Shown one piece after another: positions 27,764 to 36,741 of a stretch of 64,000 bases of DNA (position 1 is the first letter of the stretch; each line of letters starts with the position of its first letter). The notes below the pieces were generated by a model. It searched no databases, was not told the DNA's origin, and saw only the letters and a program-made list of their open reading frames with translations. Origin of the DNA: QWOP01 sp003669605. Its GTDB lineage: Bacteria > Planctomycetota > Planctomycetia > Pirellulales > UBA1268. Location of the stretch: positions 1-64,000 of the forward strand of contig CANKIK010000001.1 of the NCBI GenBank assembly GCA_947481985.1, in the 5' to 3' direction. The position numbers and the translations under genes are program-made.

Positions 27764-30631
27764 TCAGTCTGGGAACAGAAACTCGTTGGCTGCGAGGAGA
27801 ACGTGCGCCAACCGCTGCCAGGGGAGTTCCGGCGGCAGAGGGCCATCGCCGGCGTCCGGAGTGGCCGCCTGCTGCCGCGTATACACAAGTGCTGACGCGG
27901 TCTCCTCCGCAGAAGGCTGTCGCGAGAAGAGGCGGCCGAAGAGCCACGCCACCCGGGCCTCGTCCGTGTCGGCGGCCTGCATCGCCAGTTTGGACAAGGC
28001 AACGGCACGGTCCTGGATGAAATCGGAGTTGAGGGCGAACAGCGCCTGCTGTGGGATCGTCGTCTCGGGCCGACGAACCGTGCAGGCGGTAGGGTTTGCT
28101 CCGTCGAATGTTCCCGAAAGACTGGAGACAATGTCGCGGTTGACGAAGCCGTAGATGCTCCGCCGCGGAATGATCGGCGCGGCGGCAAGATCGACAGGTG
28201 CTCCGCCCATCGTCGTATCGAGCTCACCCGATACCGCCAGCATCGCGTCCCGCATCGATTCCACGTCGAGCCGGCGCCGCGGCATCCGCCAAAGGAGTTC
28301 GTCGTCGGGGTCGACCTGGCGTGAGGCGGCGACTTCCGTCGCACCGAGGCGGTAGGCATCGCTGAGCATGATCCGGCGATGGAGCGACTTGAGCGACCAG
28401 CCGTCGTCGAGGAATCCACTGGCGAGGTGGTCGAGCAATTCAGGGTGGGTTGGGGGTTGGCCACGGGTGCCAAAATCGTCTGGAGTCCGCACCAAGCCTG
28501 CGCCGAAGTGTCGCTGCCAGGCCCAATTCACAATCACGCGGCGGAGAAGCGGGTTGTCGGGTGAAACGAGTGCCGCAGCGAGCCCCAGCCGCCGCCGGCC
28601 GGCGGGGAACGGCTTGTTGTCAGCGGCTGCGGCGAGGATCGTCGGAAAGCGGGCTTCCACCACCTCGCCGCGATTGATGGCATTTCCCCGTCGCAGGATA
28701 TGGAACGGTCCGGCGTCGTCTTGTTCAGTAAGTACCATTGATCGCGGCGGCGAGCCCGGGCTTCCCAAGTGGAGATCGTGGATCGCTCCACCCTTGCCGG
28801 CCAAGGTGTCCTGCACGGTGCGGTTGAGGAGCGATTGGGCAGCCTGTCCGCCGATCATCGTGGGGGTGCCGTCGGCAAAGAGATGGTGGCGCAGTTGGCG
28901 GTGGATCGGGCTGTTGATGGTGGCGTGACGCGGGTCCTCGTCGGTGATGATGCCGTCCCCCACCGCTTCCTCGGATGCCTCCGCAAGTCCCTTGAGCCAC
29001 TGCCTGTGGACCTCGGCAAACAGGAATCCGTAGGCATCCGCCACGTCCGCCAGTGACTCCGGCTTGCGGTCGGCAAGCGCCGCCAGCACCAGCGGGTTCC
29101 ATTTCGGAGTCTCCTCTGCCAGGCCATTTTTGGCAGAGGCAGCCGCCGGGTCGCCATTGTCGGCAAGCAGCACCGCCACGATCTCGCTGGAACGCGTCGC
29201 AAATTGGTCGGCGGGCAACTGCCGCAGCCTGATCCAAGGTCCGAAAACTGGATCGTTGTCCGTTATCGCCGCCAGATAATCGCGCCAGCGATTGAGAATG
29301 TGGGGACGGACTTCGTCGGTCCGGAAGGAGAGGAAGGCGCTGGAGAGATCCTGCTCAGGGGTGCCCTTGGCAAGTTCCCGGAGATAGAGCCCCACCTGCA
29401 TCCGCAGTCGGCCCTGCATGACCGCCACCTGATCGGTCGCCATGTCGTCGCGCACTGTGCGCCGCCGCTGGAGTTCATGGCGGTATTCGGCGAGGGCGGG
29501 AGTCTCGGCGGGGGTGCCGATCACCGGCAGCGTTTCGGGAGGTCGGCTGGCAGCCAACGTGGCGTGAAGAGAGTAGTAGTCGGCCGTCGAGATCGGATCG
29601 TACTTGTGATCATGGCAGCGGGCACAGGCGATCGTCAGTCCCATCAGGCCGCGGCTGACGACGTCGATCTGATCGTCGACGAGATCGTTCCGGTTGCGGA
29701 ACTGCATGCCGATCGTGAGGAATCCCAGCGCTGCAAGCGCCGGGTCGGTCTCGGCCAGCCCCATCTGATCGGCCGCGACCTGCTCGGCGACGAACCGGTT
29801 CCAGGGAACGTCGCCGTTGAAGCTCTGCACCACGTAGTCGCGGTAAGTGTAGGAGAAGGGGAATTTTGTGAAGCCGATCGCGCTTCCGCCGTGGGTGTCT
29901 GCGTAACGGGCGATGTCGAGCCAGTGACGGCCCCAGCGCTCGCCGTAGCGCGGGGATGCCAGCAGCCGATCCACGACGGTGGCGAAGGCCTGGGGAGATG
30001 AATCAGCCTCAAAGGCTGCCACCTCTTCCCAGTTCGGCGGGAGACCGGTGAGGTCGTACGTTGCCCGGCGGATCAGTTCCCGGCGGCTGATCGTGGCCAC
30101 GGTGCCCACTCCCCGGGCCTCGCGGGCAGCGACGAGGAAACGGTCGATGTCGGTGGATGCTGGGCCGACAGGACTGGGAACGACAGGGCGTTTGATCGGG
30201 GAGAAAGCCCAGTGCTTTTCGTATGGTGCACCGGCCTCTACCCAGCGGCGGAGCGTATCGATTTCCGTTGCGGTCAGTTCCCGGCCTGTATCCGGCGGAG
30301 GCATCCGTTCGGCGGGGTCGGAGGCCAAGAGACGGCGGATGAATTCGCTCTCATCGGGACGATGGGGGACGATGACGCGGGGCTTGGCGCCGTCTTCGGT
30401 GTCGAGGCGGAGATCGGCCTGGCGAGCAGGGGCATCGGGGCCGTGGCATCCCAGGCAGTGCTCGGCGAGGATCGGCCTCACATCGCGGTCGTAGCGGATG
30501 TCGGCGGCGAGGGATCGGCCGGAAGAGAGTGCGAGCGTCGCACAGAGAATCCACCACGGCATTCGGCCCGCCGCGCCGGCTGGTGACGAACCCTGCCACA
30601 CAGTCAGCAAGCGACGAAGGATGGGTGTCAT
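27764..30631 (-). CDS. PSD1 and planctomycete cytochrome c domain protein (DUF1549/DUF1553)
   Basis: 955 residues with an N-terminal signal (~25-43). A PSCyt1 cytochrome c-like segment follows, with the haem-binding CLGCH (~59-63) and a distal Met in ERMPPPD. The DUF1549 (PSCyt2) region begins ISRRELIRRATYDLTGLPP and includes RYGERWGRHWLDIARYADT. The C-terminal DUF1553 (PSD1) region includes VNWAWQRHFGAGLVRTPDDF, SDAYRLG, and QALFALNSDFIQDRA. The pair with DUF1501 is thought to act in periplasmic degradation of complex organic matter, but no reaction is proven. It starts only 3 bp after the permease stop, so translation is probably coupled. Confidence 0.94.
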   Translation of the reverse strand: MTPILRRLLTVWQGSSPAGAAGRMPWWILCATLALSSGRSLAADIRYDRDVRPILAEHCLGCHGPDAPARQADLRLDTEDGAKPRVIVPHRPDESEFIRRLLASDPAERMPPPDTGRELTATEIDTLRRWVEAGAPYEKHWAFSPIKRPVVPSPVGPASTDIDRFLVAAREARGVGTVATISRRELIRRATYDLTGLPPNWEEVAAFEADSSPQAFATVVDRLLASPRYGERWGRHWLDIARYADTHGGSAIGFTKFPFSYTYRDYVVQSFNGDVPWNRFVAEQVAADQMGLAETDPALAALGFLTIGMQFRNRNDLVDDQIDVVSRGLMGLTIACARCHDHKYDPISTADYYSLHATLAASRPPETLPVIGTPAETPALAEYRHELQRRRTVRDDMATDQVAVMQGRLRMQVGLYLRELAKGTPEQDLSSAFLSFRTDEVRPHILNRWRDYLAAITDNDPVFGPWIRLRQLPADQFATRSSEIVAVLLADNGDPAAASAKNGLAEETPKWNPLVLAALADRKPESLADVADAYGFLFAEVHRQWLKGLAEASEEAVGDGIITDEDPRHATINSPIHRQLRHHLFADGTPTMIGGQAAQSLLNRTVQDTLAGKGGAIHDLHLGSPGSPPRSMVLTEQDDAGPFHILRRGNAINRGEVVEARFPTILAAAADNKPFPAGRRRLGLAAALVSPDNPLLRRVIVNWAWQRHFGAGLVRTPDDFGTRGQPPTHPELLDHLASGFLDDGWSLKSLHRRIMLSDAYRLGATEVAASRQVDPDDELLWRMPRRRLDVESMRDAMLAVSGELDTTMGGAPVDLAAAPIIPRRSIYGFVNRDIVSSLSGTFDGANPTACTVRRPETTIPQQALFALNSDFIQDRAVALSKLAMQAADTDEARVAWLFGRLFSRQPSAEETASALVYTRQQAATPDAGDGPLPPELPWQRLAHVLLAANEFLFPD

Positions 30632-30634
30632 GAC

Positions 30635-32320
30635 TCAAGCCTTGGAAGCCGCGGCCGAATTCCTCCCGGACACGTCGCCGGAAGGGGGGGCGGGCTCTCC
30701 CATTCTATCCTCGCCCCCACGCCCGGCATCCTCGCCCCCACGCCCGGCTCCCACCGACCCCCAAGCGGCAAAAAGAGCCGCCAACAGCCCGTAGGCGGCG
30801 GCCAGTTGCAGCGGCCCCCGGCCGGCGGCTGAGGCAGGTAATTCTCCAATGTCCCAAGGGACAAACAGTCGCCCATCTGGGAAAGGGGAATGGATGATGC
30901 CGAAGAGCGTCAACGCTCCCGCCGCCACCGCCCAACCGGCAGTCTGCACCAACCGGCGATCGATCAGGGCAGCCACCATCCCTGCCCACAGCAGGCTCGT
31001 GACGATGAACCCACCGGCCAGGATTCGCATTGAGTAGAGGTCGCGTGCCAGCCCCTCCCCTGGAACGGCCCCAGCAGCGAGCAACTTGTCGGCCTGCATC
31101 GTCACCAGTGCCGCTAGGGCCGGCACGCAGGCGATCGCCACTGCCGGATAGTGCCGCGCGGGGGTGGCGTGAAAACTCTGGGCGGTGATCTCCAGTCCGA
31201 TAAACACAAGGATCGGGAGAATCGCTGCACCGGGGATGGCCTGGTAGAGGTAGGCGAACGTTCCGGTAAGCCCAGTCAGCCCGATGAATGCGGCGGTGGC
31301 CAGCGTGTAGGCTGCTCGGCCCCCCATCGCTTTGTAGGCCGGGTGGCCGATGTAGGGGGTGGTCTGGATGACGCCGCCGCAGGCCCCAGCCAGCACCGTC
31401 GCCAAGGCCTCGACTCCGATCACCCTGCCGGTGTCGTATTCGTCACCGGCCGCTGCGGCGCTTTCGGTACAGTCGATCCCGCCGACCACCGTGCCAAGCG
31501 CGAATGGGATCACGATCGGCAGATACTTGATCGTGTCGGGCAATGCCTCCAACCATTCAAACCGCAGAGCGGAGAGCCACTCCGTCGGCCACAGTGCGGC
31601 CGCGGCATCGACCGTGGCATGGTCGGCCGCTGCCGGGATCCAACCGGCCGCGGTCCCTGCCAGATGGACCCCGAAACCGACCAGCAGTGCCGCCAGTGCC
31701 CCGGGCAGATGGAACGGGAACTGAAGGCGGGCGGTGAGGGTCGCCAGCACGATCCCTAACGAGAGCATTCCTACCAGTGGCGATCCGAAGATCTCCAGCA
31801 GCGGCAGGAAGGTAATCAGCACCAGAGCGATGGCCGCCAGGCTCCCCAGGAGACCGGCGCGGGGCACGGCCCGGCGCATGGCGCTGGCAAAGAAACTACA
31901 GGCGAACTTAAACACTCCGCTGGCCACGATGGCGCACATTCCCACATGCCAGGCATGCCGGGCGGCCGCATCGCGGTCCAGGCCGGAAGCCAACGAGGCA
32001 GCGAAAGCGGGGCCGATCACGAAGAACACCATTCCGAAGGTGCTCGGCGTATCGAGCCCCAATGGCATGGCCGTGACGTCGCTCCGCCCGGTGGTCCGGG
32101 CCAGCCGGAAGGCCATCCAGGTGAACAACAAGTCCCCCACCACCACCCCCACCGCTGTCCCGGGAACGAAGTGAGAGAGGGCAAACTGCACGGGGTAGCC
32201 GAACACGGTCCCAAGCAGCGACACCGCCAGGACCAGATCGGCAAGGTTGTCGAGGGAAAGCCCGAAAAAGGCGTTGACGTCCCCTGGGGTGGCCCAGCGG
32301 TAGCGGTGGGGAGGGGGCAT
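30635..32320 (-). CDS. NCS2-like (xanthine/uracil-type) membrane permease
   Basis: 561 residues and about 12 hydrophobic segments. It begins RYRWATPGDVNAFFGLSLDN and has VPGTAVGVVVGDLLFTWMAF, DVTAMPLGLDTPSTFGMVFF, PFALGTVVGGIDCTESAAAA and GGVIQTTPYIGHPAYKAMGG, resembling the NCS2/AzgA-type purine and uracil permeases. The loop with TAMPLGLDTPS is the sort of half-helix region that binds substrate in that fold. The cytoplasmic tail (~525-561) is hydrophilic and contains a small repeat. It is first in a permease-PSD1-DUF1501 operon. The substrate is unknown and need not be a nucleobase. Confidence 0.82.
   Translation of the reverse strand: MPPPHRYRWATPGDVNAFFGLSLDNLADLVLAVSLLGTVFGYPVQFALSHFVPGTAVGVVVGDLLFTWMAFRLARTTGRSDVTAMPLGLDTPSTFGMVFFVIGPAFAASLASGLDRDAAARHAWHVGMCAIVASGVFKFACSFFASAMRRAVPRAGLLGSLAAIALVLITFLPLLEIFGSPLVGMLSLGIVLATLTARLQFPFHLPGALAALLVGFGVHLAGTAAGWIPAAADHATVDAAAALWPTEWLSALRFEWLEALPDTIKYLPIVIPFALGTVVGGIDCTESAAAAGDEYDTGRVIGVEALATVLAGACGGVIQTTPYIGHPAYKAMGGRAAYTLATAAFIGLTGLTGTFAYLYQAIPGAAILPILVFIGLEITAQSFHATPARHYPAVAIACVPALAALVTMQADKLLAAGAVPGEGLARDLYSMRILAGGFIVTSLLWAGMVAALIDRRLVQTAGWAVAAGALTLFGIIHSPFPDGRLFVPWDIGELPASAAGRGPLQLAAAYGLLAALFAAWGSVGAGRGGEDAGRGGEDRMGEPAPPSGDVSGRNSAAASKA
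30707..30748 (-). repeat. Two tandem 21-bp copies in the permease C-terminus
   Basis: Two identical 21-bp copies of ATCCTCGCCCCCACGCCCGGC (plus-strand reading) encode a duplicated G-R-G-G-E-D type segment in the permease tail. This looks like a recent slippage duplication in a disordered tail. Confidence 0.85.
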
Positions 32321-32442
32321 GGCTGGTGGCGCCGGTTGAGGGATGCCGAAATTGGGAGATCGCGGGCCAGGAAATGGAGGGGGTCAGAGGCCGTTTTCCG
32401 GTGGGGACGACCTAGGTTTCGCGGCCCCGGCACCCGGCCGAC

Positions 32443-32448
32443 TATACT
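32443..32448 (+). promoter_or_regulatory. Possible -10 element of the ECF sigma-factor gene
   Basis: TATACT stands out in a GC-rich 220-bp divergent region. No good -35 is 16-18 bp upstream, so this may be a promoter of another sigma class or chance. A start near 32455 would put the following hairpin at the very 5' end of the transcript. Confidence 0.3.
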
Positions 32449-32462
32449 CCAGCAACTGTTTT

Positions 32463-32498
32463 CCGGGGGGGCTCTGCGTCCCCCGGGGATATTTTTTT
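32463..32498 (+). terminator. Terminator-like hairpin with T-tract in the sigma-factor leader
   Basis: CCGGGGG (32463-32469) pairs with CCCCCGG (32480-32486), seven G:C pairs around a 10-nt loop. Further G-T pairs are possible outside. Five bases later comes a run of seven T (32492-32498). Form and orientation fit an intrinsic terminator reading to the right. It lies 42 bp before the ATG of the sigma factor, with no plus-strand gene upstream to terminate, so it could be a leader attenuator or the end of a small RNA. Confidence 0.5.
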
Positions 32499-32540
32499 GC
32501 CAGATACCGAACCCTCCCTCCGGGGCCACCGTAGAGCCCA

Positions 32541-33260
32541 ATGGTTGCACACGATTCCCACTCCCGTTCCGGTGGTCCAGGCCGCGGTGCCGCGGTCCAT
32601 GCGGGCGTCGGTTCCTCGGGCCGCAGTCCGGTATCCCCGTCGGATGCTGCGGGAAGGGGGGATGGACCGACCGACGAGGAGTTGATCAGTCGCTTCCGCA
32701 ACAGTGGGGCAGAGGGTGGGGCAGAGTCTGCTTTTGAGACGCTGGTGCACCGCTACGAGCAAGAGTTGTTCAGTTATCTCCGTCGCTACCTCGGGAGCGC
32801 TGAGATGGCGGAGGATGTTTTCCAGGCGACGTTCCTGCAGGTCTACCTGAAGAAGGAGGGCTTCGAAGAGGGCCGACGGTTTCGACCATGGCTCTACACC
32901 ATCGCCACGAACCAGGCCATCGATGCCCAGCGTCGCAATCGCCGCCACCGCATGGTCAGTCTCGACCAGCGCACAGGCGGAGATGATGACGTGGGGGCGC
33001 TGGTGGAGATGCTCGCGGGACGCGACCAGACTGCCGATGCCATGATGGCCGGTGAGGAGGCGAAGGATTGGGTGCGGGCCGCGGTCGCTGACCTGCCGGA
33101 CACACTCAAAAACACGCTGGTCCTCGTCTACCACCAAGGGATGAAGTACCGCGAAGCAGCGGATGTCCTTGGCATTCCGGTCGGCACGGTGAAGAGCAGG
33201 CTCCATTCGGCGTTGTTGAAACTGAACGAGTCCTGGGAAGCGGGCGGAAAGAGTCTTTGA
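32541..33260 (+). CDS. RNA polymerase sigma factor, ECF subfamily
   Basis: 239 residues. After a ~40-residue Gly/Ser-rich N-terminal stretch comes region 2 (~58-120): AFETLVHRYEQELFSYLRRY, AEDVFQATFLQVYLKK and RFRPWLYTIATNQAIDAQRR. Region 4 (~180-232) contains LPDTLKNTLVLVYHQGMKYR and EAADVLGIPVGTVKSRLHSA, a clear helix-turn-helix. It directs RNA polymerase to a specific promoter set that cannot be read from the window. The next gene, starting 65 bp later, is its probable regulator. ATG 32541 is the only ATG in frame upstream; its Shine-Dalgarno is weak. Confidence 0.92.
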   Translation: MVAHDSHSRSGGPGRGAAVHAGVGSSGRSPVSPSDAAGRGDGPTDEELISRFRNSGAEGGAESAFETLVHRYEQELFSYLRRYLGSAEMAEDVFQATFLQVYLKKEGFEEGRRFRPWLYTIATNQAIDAQRRNRRHRMVSLDQRTGGDDDVGALVEMLAGRDQTADAMMAGEEAKDWVRAAVADLPDTLKNTLVLVYHQGMKYREAADVLGIPVGTVKSRLHSALLKLNESWEAGGKSL

Positions 33261-33325
33261 CGGCAGGCGAATCCGGCGCGTGGCGGCGGGTCGTCCCCGC
33301 ATCCACGAAAGCGAGAGCAATCATC

Positions 33326-34393
33326 ATGCGAGACGACTTGATCGGGTTTGTACTGGGGTCCCTCGACGACGCCGAGGCCCAGCGTGTGGAGGCTGCCTTG
33401 GCCGATCCGCAATCCGGTCCAGCCTTGCGACGCGACCTCGAAGTGATCCGCCGGGCGACCCTCTGCTTGGCCTCGGACCGTGAGGCGTTCTCCGCCCCTT
33501 CCGGACTTGCCGGTCGCACGCTGCGACTGATCGCAACCGAGAGTGCCGCCGCCGGGGATACGGCCCCATCTTCAGCATCCGTTTCGAACGAAGCCGCAGT
33601 TTCGTCTCGCGCCGACGACCGGCCCCGGCCCAGCGAGCGTTCGGATCGGGGGGATGGCGGACGACAGTCGCCGCGGATGACTCCCGAAGCCTCTCCTTGG
33701 GGAGGTGTCTCGCCGCGGGTCTGGCTCGACCGGGTGATCATCGCCGCCACGTCGCTGGCGGCCTGTGTACTTGTGCTCCCGATGCTCGCCGAAGCGTGGG
33801 GCAGGGGGGGGAAAACGGCCACCGAGCAGAAGTTGAGCAGGCTCGGCAACACGCTCCATGAATATGCATCGGCGCACCGCAACTACCCGTCGCCCCCCGA
33901 CGGAGGTCCGATCTCGCGAGCGGGACTCTATGCCCCCACGCTGGTCTCGGAACGTCGCTTGGTTGCCGACGATGGCACGTTGCTCTGTCCAAACACCCCC
34001 TTGGCGAGCAGCGGTACCTTCCGAGTCCCCTCCCTCAACGAACTCCAGGCGGCGGTGGGGACTCCTGAATTTGATGCCATGGTTGAAAGCATGGGAGGGG
34101 ATTTCGGCTACACCCTCGGCCACCGTGATCGCGAAGGCAGGCTGCAGCCGATCCGCCCACTCCGCCGCCAGCACCACCCGCTGATGTCGGACGCTCCCGA
34201 TGAGAGTTGCGAGCGGAGCAGAAACCATGACGATGGATTGCACCATGTCCTCTTCGAGGACGGGCGGGTGATGCGGATGAAGGAAGATGGCCTCCACCGA
34301 GAAGATCACCTCTTCAGGAACCACGACGGCCTGACCGCTGCTGGCATCGATGAAGACGATGCTGTCATCGGCGACTCGCACCATCAGCCCTGA
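33326..34393 (+). CDS. Probable anti-sigma regulator with a DUF1559-like pseudopilin tail
   Basis: 355 residues. The N-terminus (MRDDLIGFVLGSLDDAEAQR, then VEAALADP) resembles the helical anti-sigma/zf-HC2-like start, but the usual His-x3-Cys-x2-Cys is absent. A disordered Ser/Asp/Arg-rich stretch leads to one transmembrane helix (VIIAATSLAACVLVLPML, ~140-157). The outer part begins EQKLSRLGNTLHEYASAHRN and later has HHPLMSDAP and GLHHVLFEDGRVMRM, matching the H-x9-DG style end of DUF1559 proteins. It follows the ECF gene on the same strand, which supports an anti-sigma role. This is inference; no direct binding motif is seen. ATG 33326 is used; a TTG at 33257 overlaps the sigma stop. Confidence 0.72.
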   Translation: MRDDLIGFVLGSLDDAEAQRVEAALADPQSGPALRRDLEVIRRATLCLASDREAFSAPSGLAGRTLRLIATESAAAGDTAPSSASVSNEAAVSSRADDRPRPSERSDRGDGGRQSPRMTPEASPWGGVSPRVWLDRVIIAATSLAACVLVLPMLAEAWGRGGKTATEQKLSRLGNTLHEYASAHRNYPSPPDGGPISRAGLYAPTLVSERRLVADDGTLLCPNTPLASSGTFRVPSLNELQAAVGTPEFDAMVESMGGDFGYTLGHRDREGRLQPIRPLRRQHHPLMSDAPDESCERSRNHDDGLHHVLFEDGRVMRMKEDGLHREDHLFRNHDGLTAAGIDEDDAVIGDSHHQP

Positions 34394-34509
34394 GCGCAAG
34401 GACACTGACGGAGTTGCCCGGCGAAGGGAAGACCCGGCAGCCTGACAGATCAGTGTGACCGCAGCGCTGCACGCGCGAATGCACCGTCTCCTCTGGCAGC
34501 GGACGTCGA

Positions 34510-36549
34510 TTAGACGGCGGCTGCGAGGATTTCCTGGGCGGCCTTTGCCACGCCTTCGGCGGTGATCCCGAAGTGCTTGTAGAGGGCCGGTGCTGGGCCA
34601 GAAGCACCGAAGCCGTTCATCCCCACGAACCGGCCCCGCAAGCCAATCCACTTCTCCCAGCCGAAGCCGCAGGCTGCCTCGCATGCCACCCGTGCGGTGA
34701 CGCTGGATGGCAAGACGCTCTCCCGGTAGGCGGCGTCCTGCTCGGCAAACAGATCCCAACTGGGCATGCTGACGACACGGGGGGTGTGCCCCTTGCTGCG
34801 GAGCATCTCGGCGGCGTCGAGGCAGGTCTGCACCTCGCTGCCGGTGCCGATGAGAATGCAGTCGGGCTTTCCGCCGGCGGCATCCTCAAGGACATACGCG
34901 CCGCGGGCGGTGCCGGCGGCCGAGGCGAATTTCGTGCGGTCGAGTGTGGGGAGGTTTTGTCGCGAGAGCACCAGGACGGCCGGTCGATGGGGACGCTGCA
35001 TCACCACCCGCCAGGCTTCAGCCACTTCATTGGCATCACCGGGACGGAAGACCGTTAAGCCAGGGACAGCACGGGCGCTTGCCAATTGTTCGATAGGCTG
35101 GTGGGTGGGGCCATCCTCGCCGAGTCCGATCGAGTCGTGGGTGAGGATGTAGACCACTCCCAAGTCACCGAGTGCCGAAAGCCGCAGGGCCGGCTTGAGG
35201 TAATCGAAGAACACAAAGAAGGTGGCGCAGTACGGCCGCAGGCCAGACAGCGCCATGCCGTTGCACGCCGAAGCCATGCCATGTTCGCGGATGCCAAAAT
35301 GGAAATTGCGCCCGCCATACTCGCCGGGCCCGAACTCGCCGGCAGCGGCGACGAATGTCATTGTCGATGGGGCGAGGTCGGCCGAACCGCCGATGAGCCA
35401 GGGGACCGCACCACTGATCGCCGACAGGACCTTGCCGGAGGAGACGCGGCTGGCGAGCCCCTTGGCATCGGCCGGGAAGGAGGGGATCGCCTTCTCCCAG
35501 TCGCCGGGCAGTTTCTCCAGGAGCAGGTTGTCGAGTTCGCCGGCGGCTTCGGGAGCGGCCTTGGCGGCGGCGGCACGGCTTGCTTGCCAGGCGTGGTGGG
35601 CCGCCTGCCCGCGGGCACCGAGTGTCGCCGCGAAGTGTTCCTTGACGCCGTCCGGGACAAGGAACTGCGCATCGGCCGGCCAGCCGTAGGCCAGTTTGGC
35701 CCCCGTGATCTCCTCCGCTCCCAATGGAGCCCCGTGCGCTTCGTGGGAGCCGGCCTTCTTCGGCGCCCCGTAGCCGATCTGGCTCTTGACGATGATCAGG
35801 GTTGGCTTCTTGGTCTCGGCACGGAAGGCATTCAGGCCACGCTTCAGGGCTGCGGTGTCGTTGGCGTCGGCGACATGCTCAACGCGCCAGCCGAGGCCCT
35901 CGAATCGCTGGCCGACGTTTTCGGTGAAGGCGAGGTGGGTCTCCCCCTCAATGGTGATCTTGTTGTCATCGTAGATCCAGCAGAGGTTCGCCAGTTCCAT
36001 GTGGCCGGCGATCGAGGCCGCCTCCGAGGCGACGCCTTCCATGAGGTCGCCGTCGCTGCACAGGACATACGTGTCGTAGTCAAAAAGCGTCTGCCCCGGG
36101 GTGTTGTAGCGGGCGCCGAGCCAACGCGACGCGATCGCCATGCCGACCGAGTTTCCGCAGCCCTGTCCGAGGGGCCCGGTGGTGGTCTCGATGCCGGAGG
36201 TCATGTGGTGTTCGGGATGGCCCGCGCAGACGCTCCCCAATTGACGGAAGCGGCGGATGTCTTCGAGCGAAACAGCGGGCTCTGCGGATTTGCCGCGGCG
36301 GATGCCAGCCAGATGAATCAGCGAGTAGAGGAGCATCGAAGCATGGCCGCAGGAGAGGACGAAACGGTCCCGGTTGGGCCAGGCGGGATCGGCGGGGTCG
36401 TAGCGGAGGAAGTCCTTCCAGACCGTGTAGGCGACCGGGGCGAGTGCCATCGGCGTGCCGGGGTGGCCGCTCTTGGCGGCTTCGACGGCGTCCATCGACA
36501 GGGTGCGGATGGTGTCGATGGCGAGACGGTCGATGTCGGCTGCGGGCAT
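34510..36549 (-). CDS. tkt: Transketolase
   Basis: A thiamine-diphosphate enzyme moving two-carbon units between sugar phosphates in the pentose phosphate pathway. 679 residues. Family features are DTIRTLSMDAVEAAKSGHPG (~9-28), GPLGQGCGNSVGMAIA, the ThDP motif start CSDGDLMEGVASEAASIAGH with DDNKITIEG, the pyrimidine-domain block GIREHGMASACNGMALSGL, THDSIGLGEDGPTHQPIEQL, and the C-terminal domain. The usual GDG of the ThDP motif reads SDG here, a mild variation. A promoter candidate is at 36589-36618. Confidence 0.96.
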   Translation of the reverse strand: MPAADIDRLAIDTIRTLSMDAVEAAKSGHPGTPMALAPVAYTVWKDFLRYDPADPAWPNRDRFVLSCGHASMLLYSLIHLAGIRRGKSAEPAVSLEDIRRFRQLGSVCAGHPEHHMTSGIETTTGPLGQGCGNSVGMAIASRWLGARYNTPGQTLFDYDTYVLCSDGDLMEGVASEAASIAGHMELANLCWIYDDNKITIEGETHLAFTENVGQRFEGLGWRVEHVADANDTAALKRGLNAFRAETKKPTLIIVKSQIGYGAPKKAGSHEAHGAPLGAEEITGAKLAYGWPADAQFLVPDGVKEHFAATLGARGQAAHHAWQASRAAAAKAAPEAAGELDNLLLEKLPGDWEKAIPSFPADAKGLASRVSSGKVLSAISGAVPWLIGGSADLAPSTMTFVAAAGEFGPGEYGGRNFHFGIREHGMASACNGMALSGLRPYCATFFVFFDYLKPALRLSALGDLGVVYILTHDSIGLGEDGPTHQPIEQLASARAVPGLTVFRPGDANEVAEAWRVVMQRPHRPAVLVLSRQNLPTLDRTKFASAAGTARGAYVLEDAAGGKPDCILIGTGSEVQTCLDAAEMLRSKGHTPRVVSMPSWDLFAEQDAAYRESVLPSSVTARVACEAACGFGWEKWIGLRGRFVGMNGFGASGPAPALYKHFGITAEGVAKAAQEILAAAV

Positions 36550-36588
36550 GGAGAAGTCCTGGGAATGGGGTGATCGACGGCGGCGGGA

Positions 36589-36618
36589 AGTCTAAAAGCA
36601 TGGCCGAAGCGGCGTCAA
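36589..36618 (-). promoter_or_regulatory. Sigma-70-type promoter for tkt
   Basis: Reading the minus strand, TTGACG (36618-36613) and TAGACT (36594-36589) are separated by 18 bp. Transcription would start near 36582 and give a leader of ~33 nt before ATG 36549. Match is 5 of 6 and 4 of 6 to consensus. Confidence 0.4.
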
Positions 36619-36741
36619 CGAGGGGCGGCGGCGGCCGTCACCGTGCCAGCAGGCTTTTGATCCACTGCCAAAACGAGTTGTACGAGGCGGTCGCGAGTCT
36701 GGAGCAGGGGAGAAAATTGCCGGTTTTCCAAGTGAAAAAGA

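Noticed and set aside
35086..36573. 495-residue plus-strand ORF
   Set aside because: Antisense shadow of transketolase.
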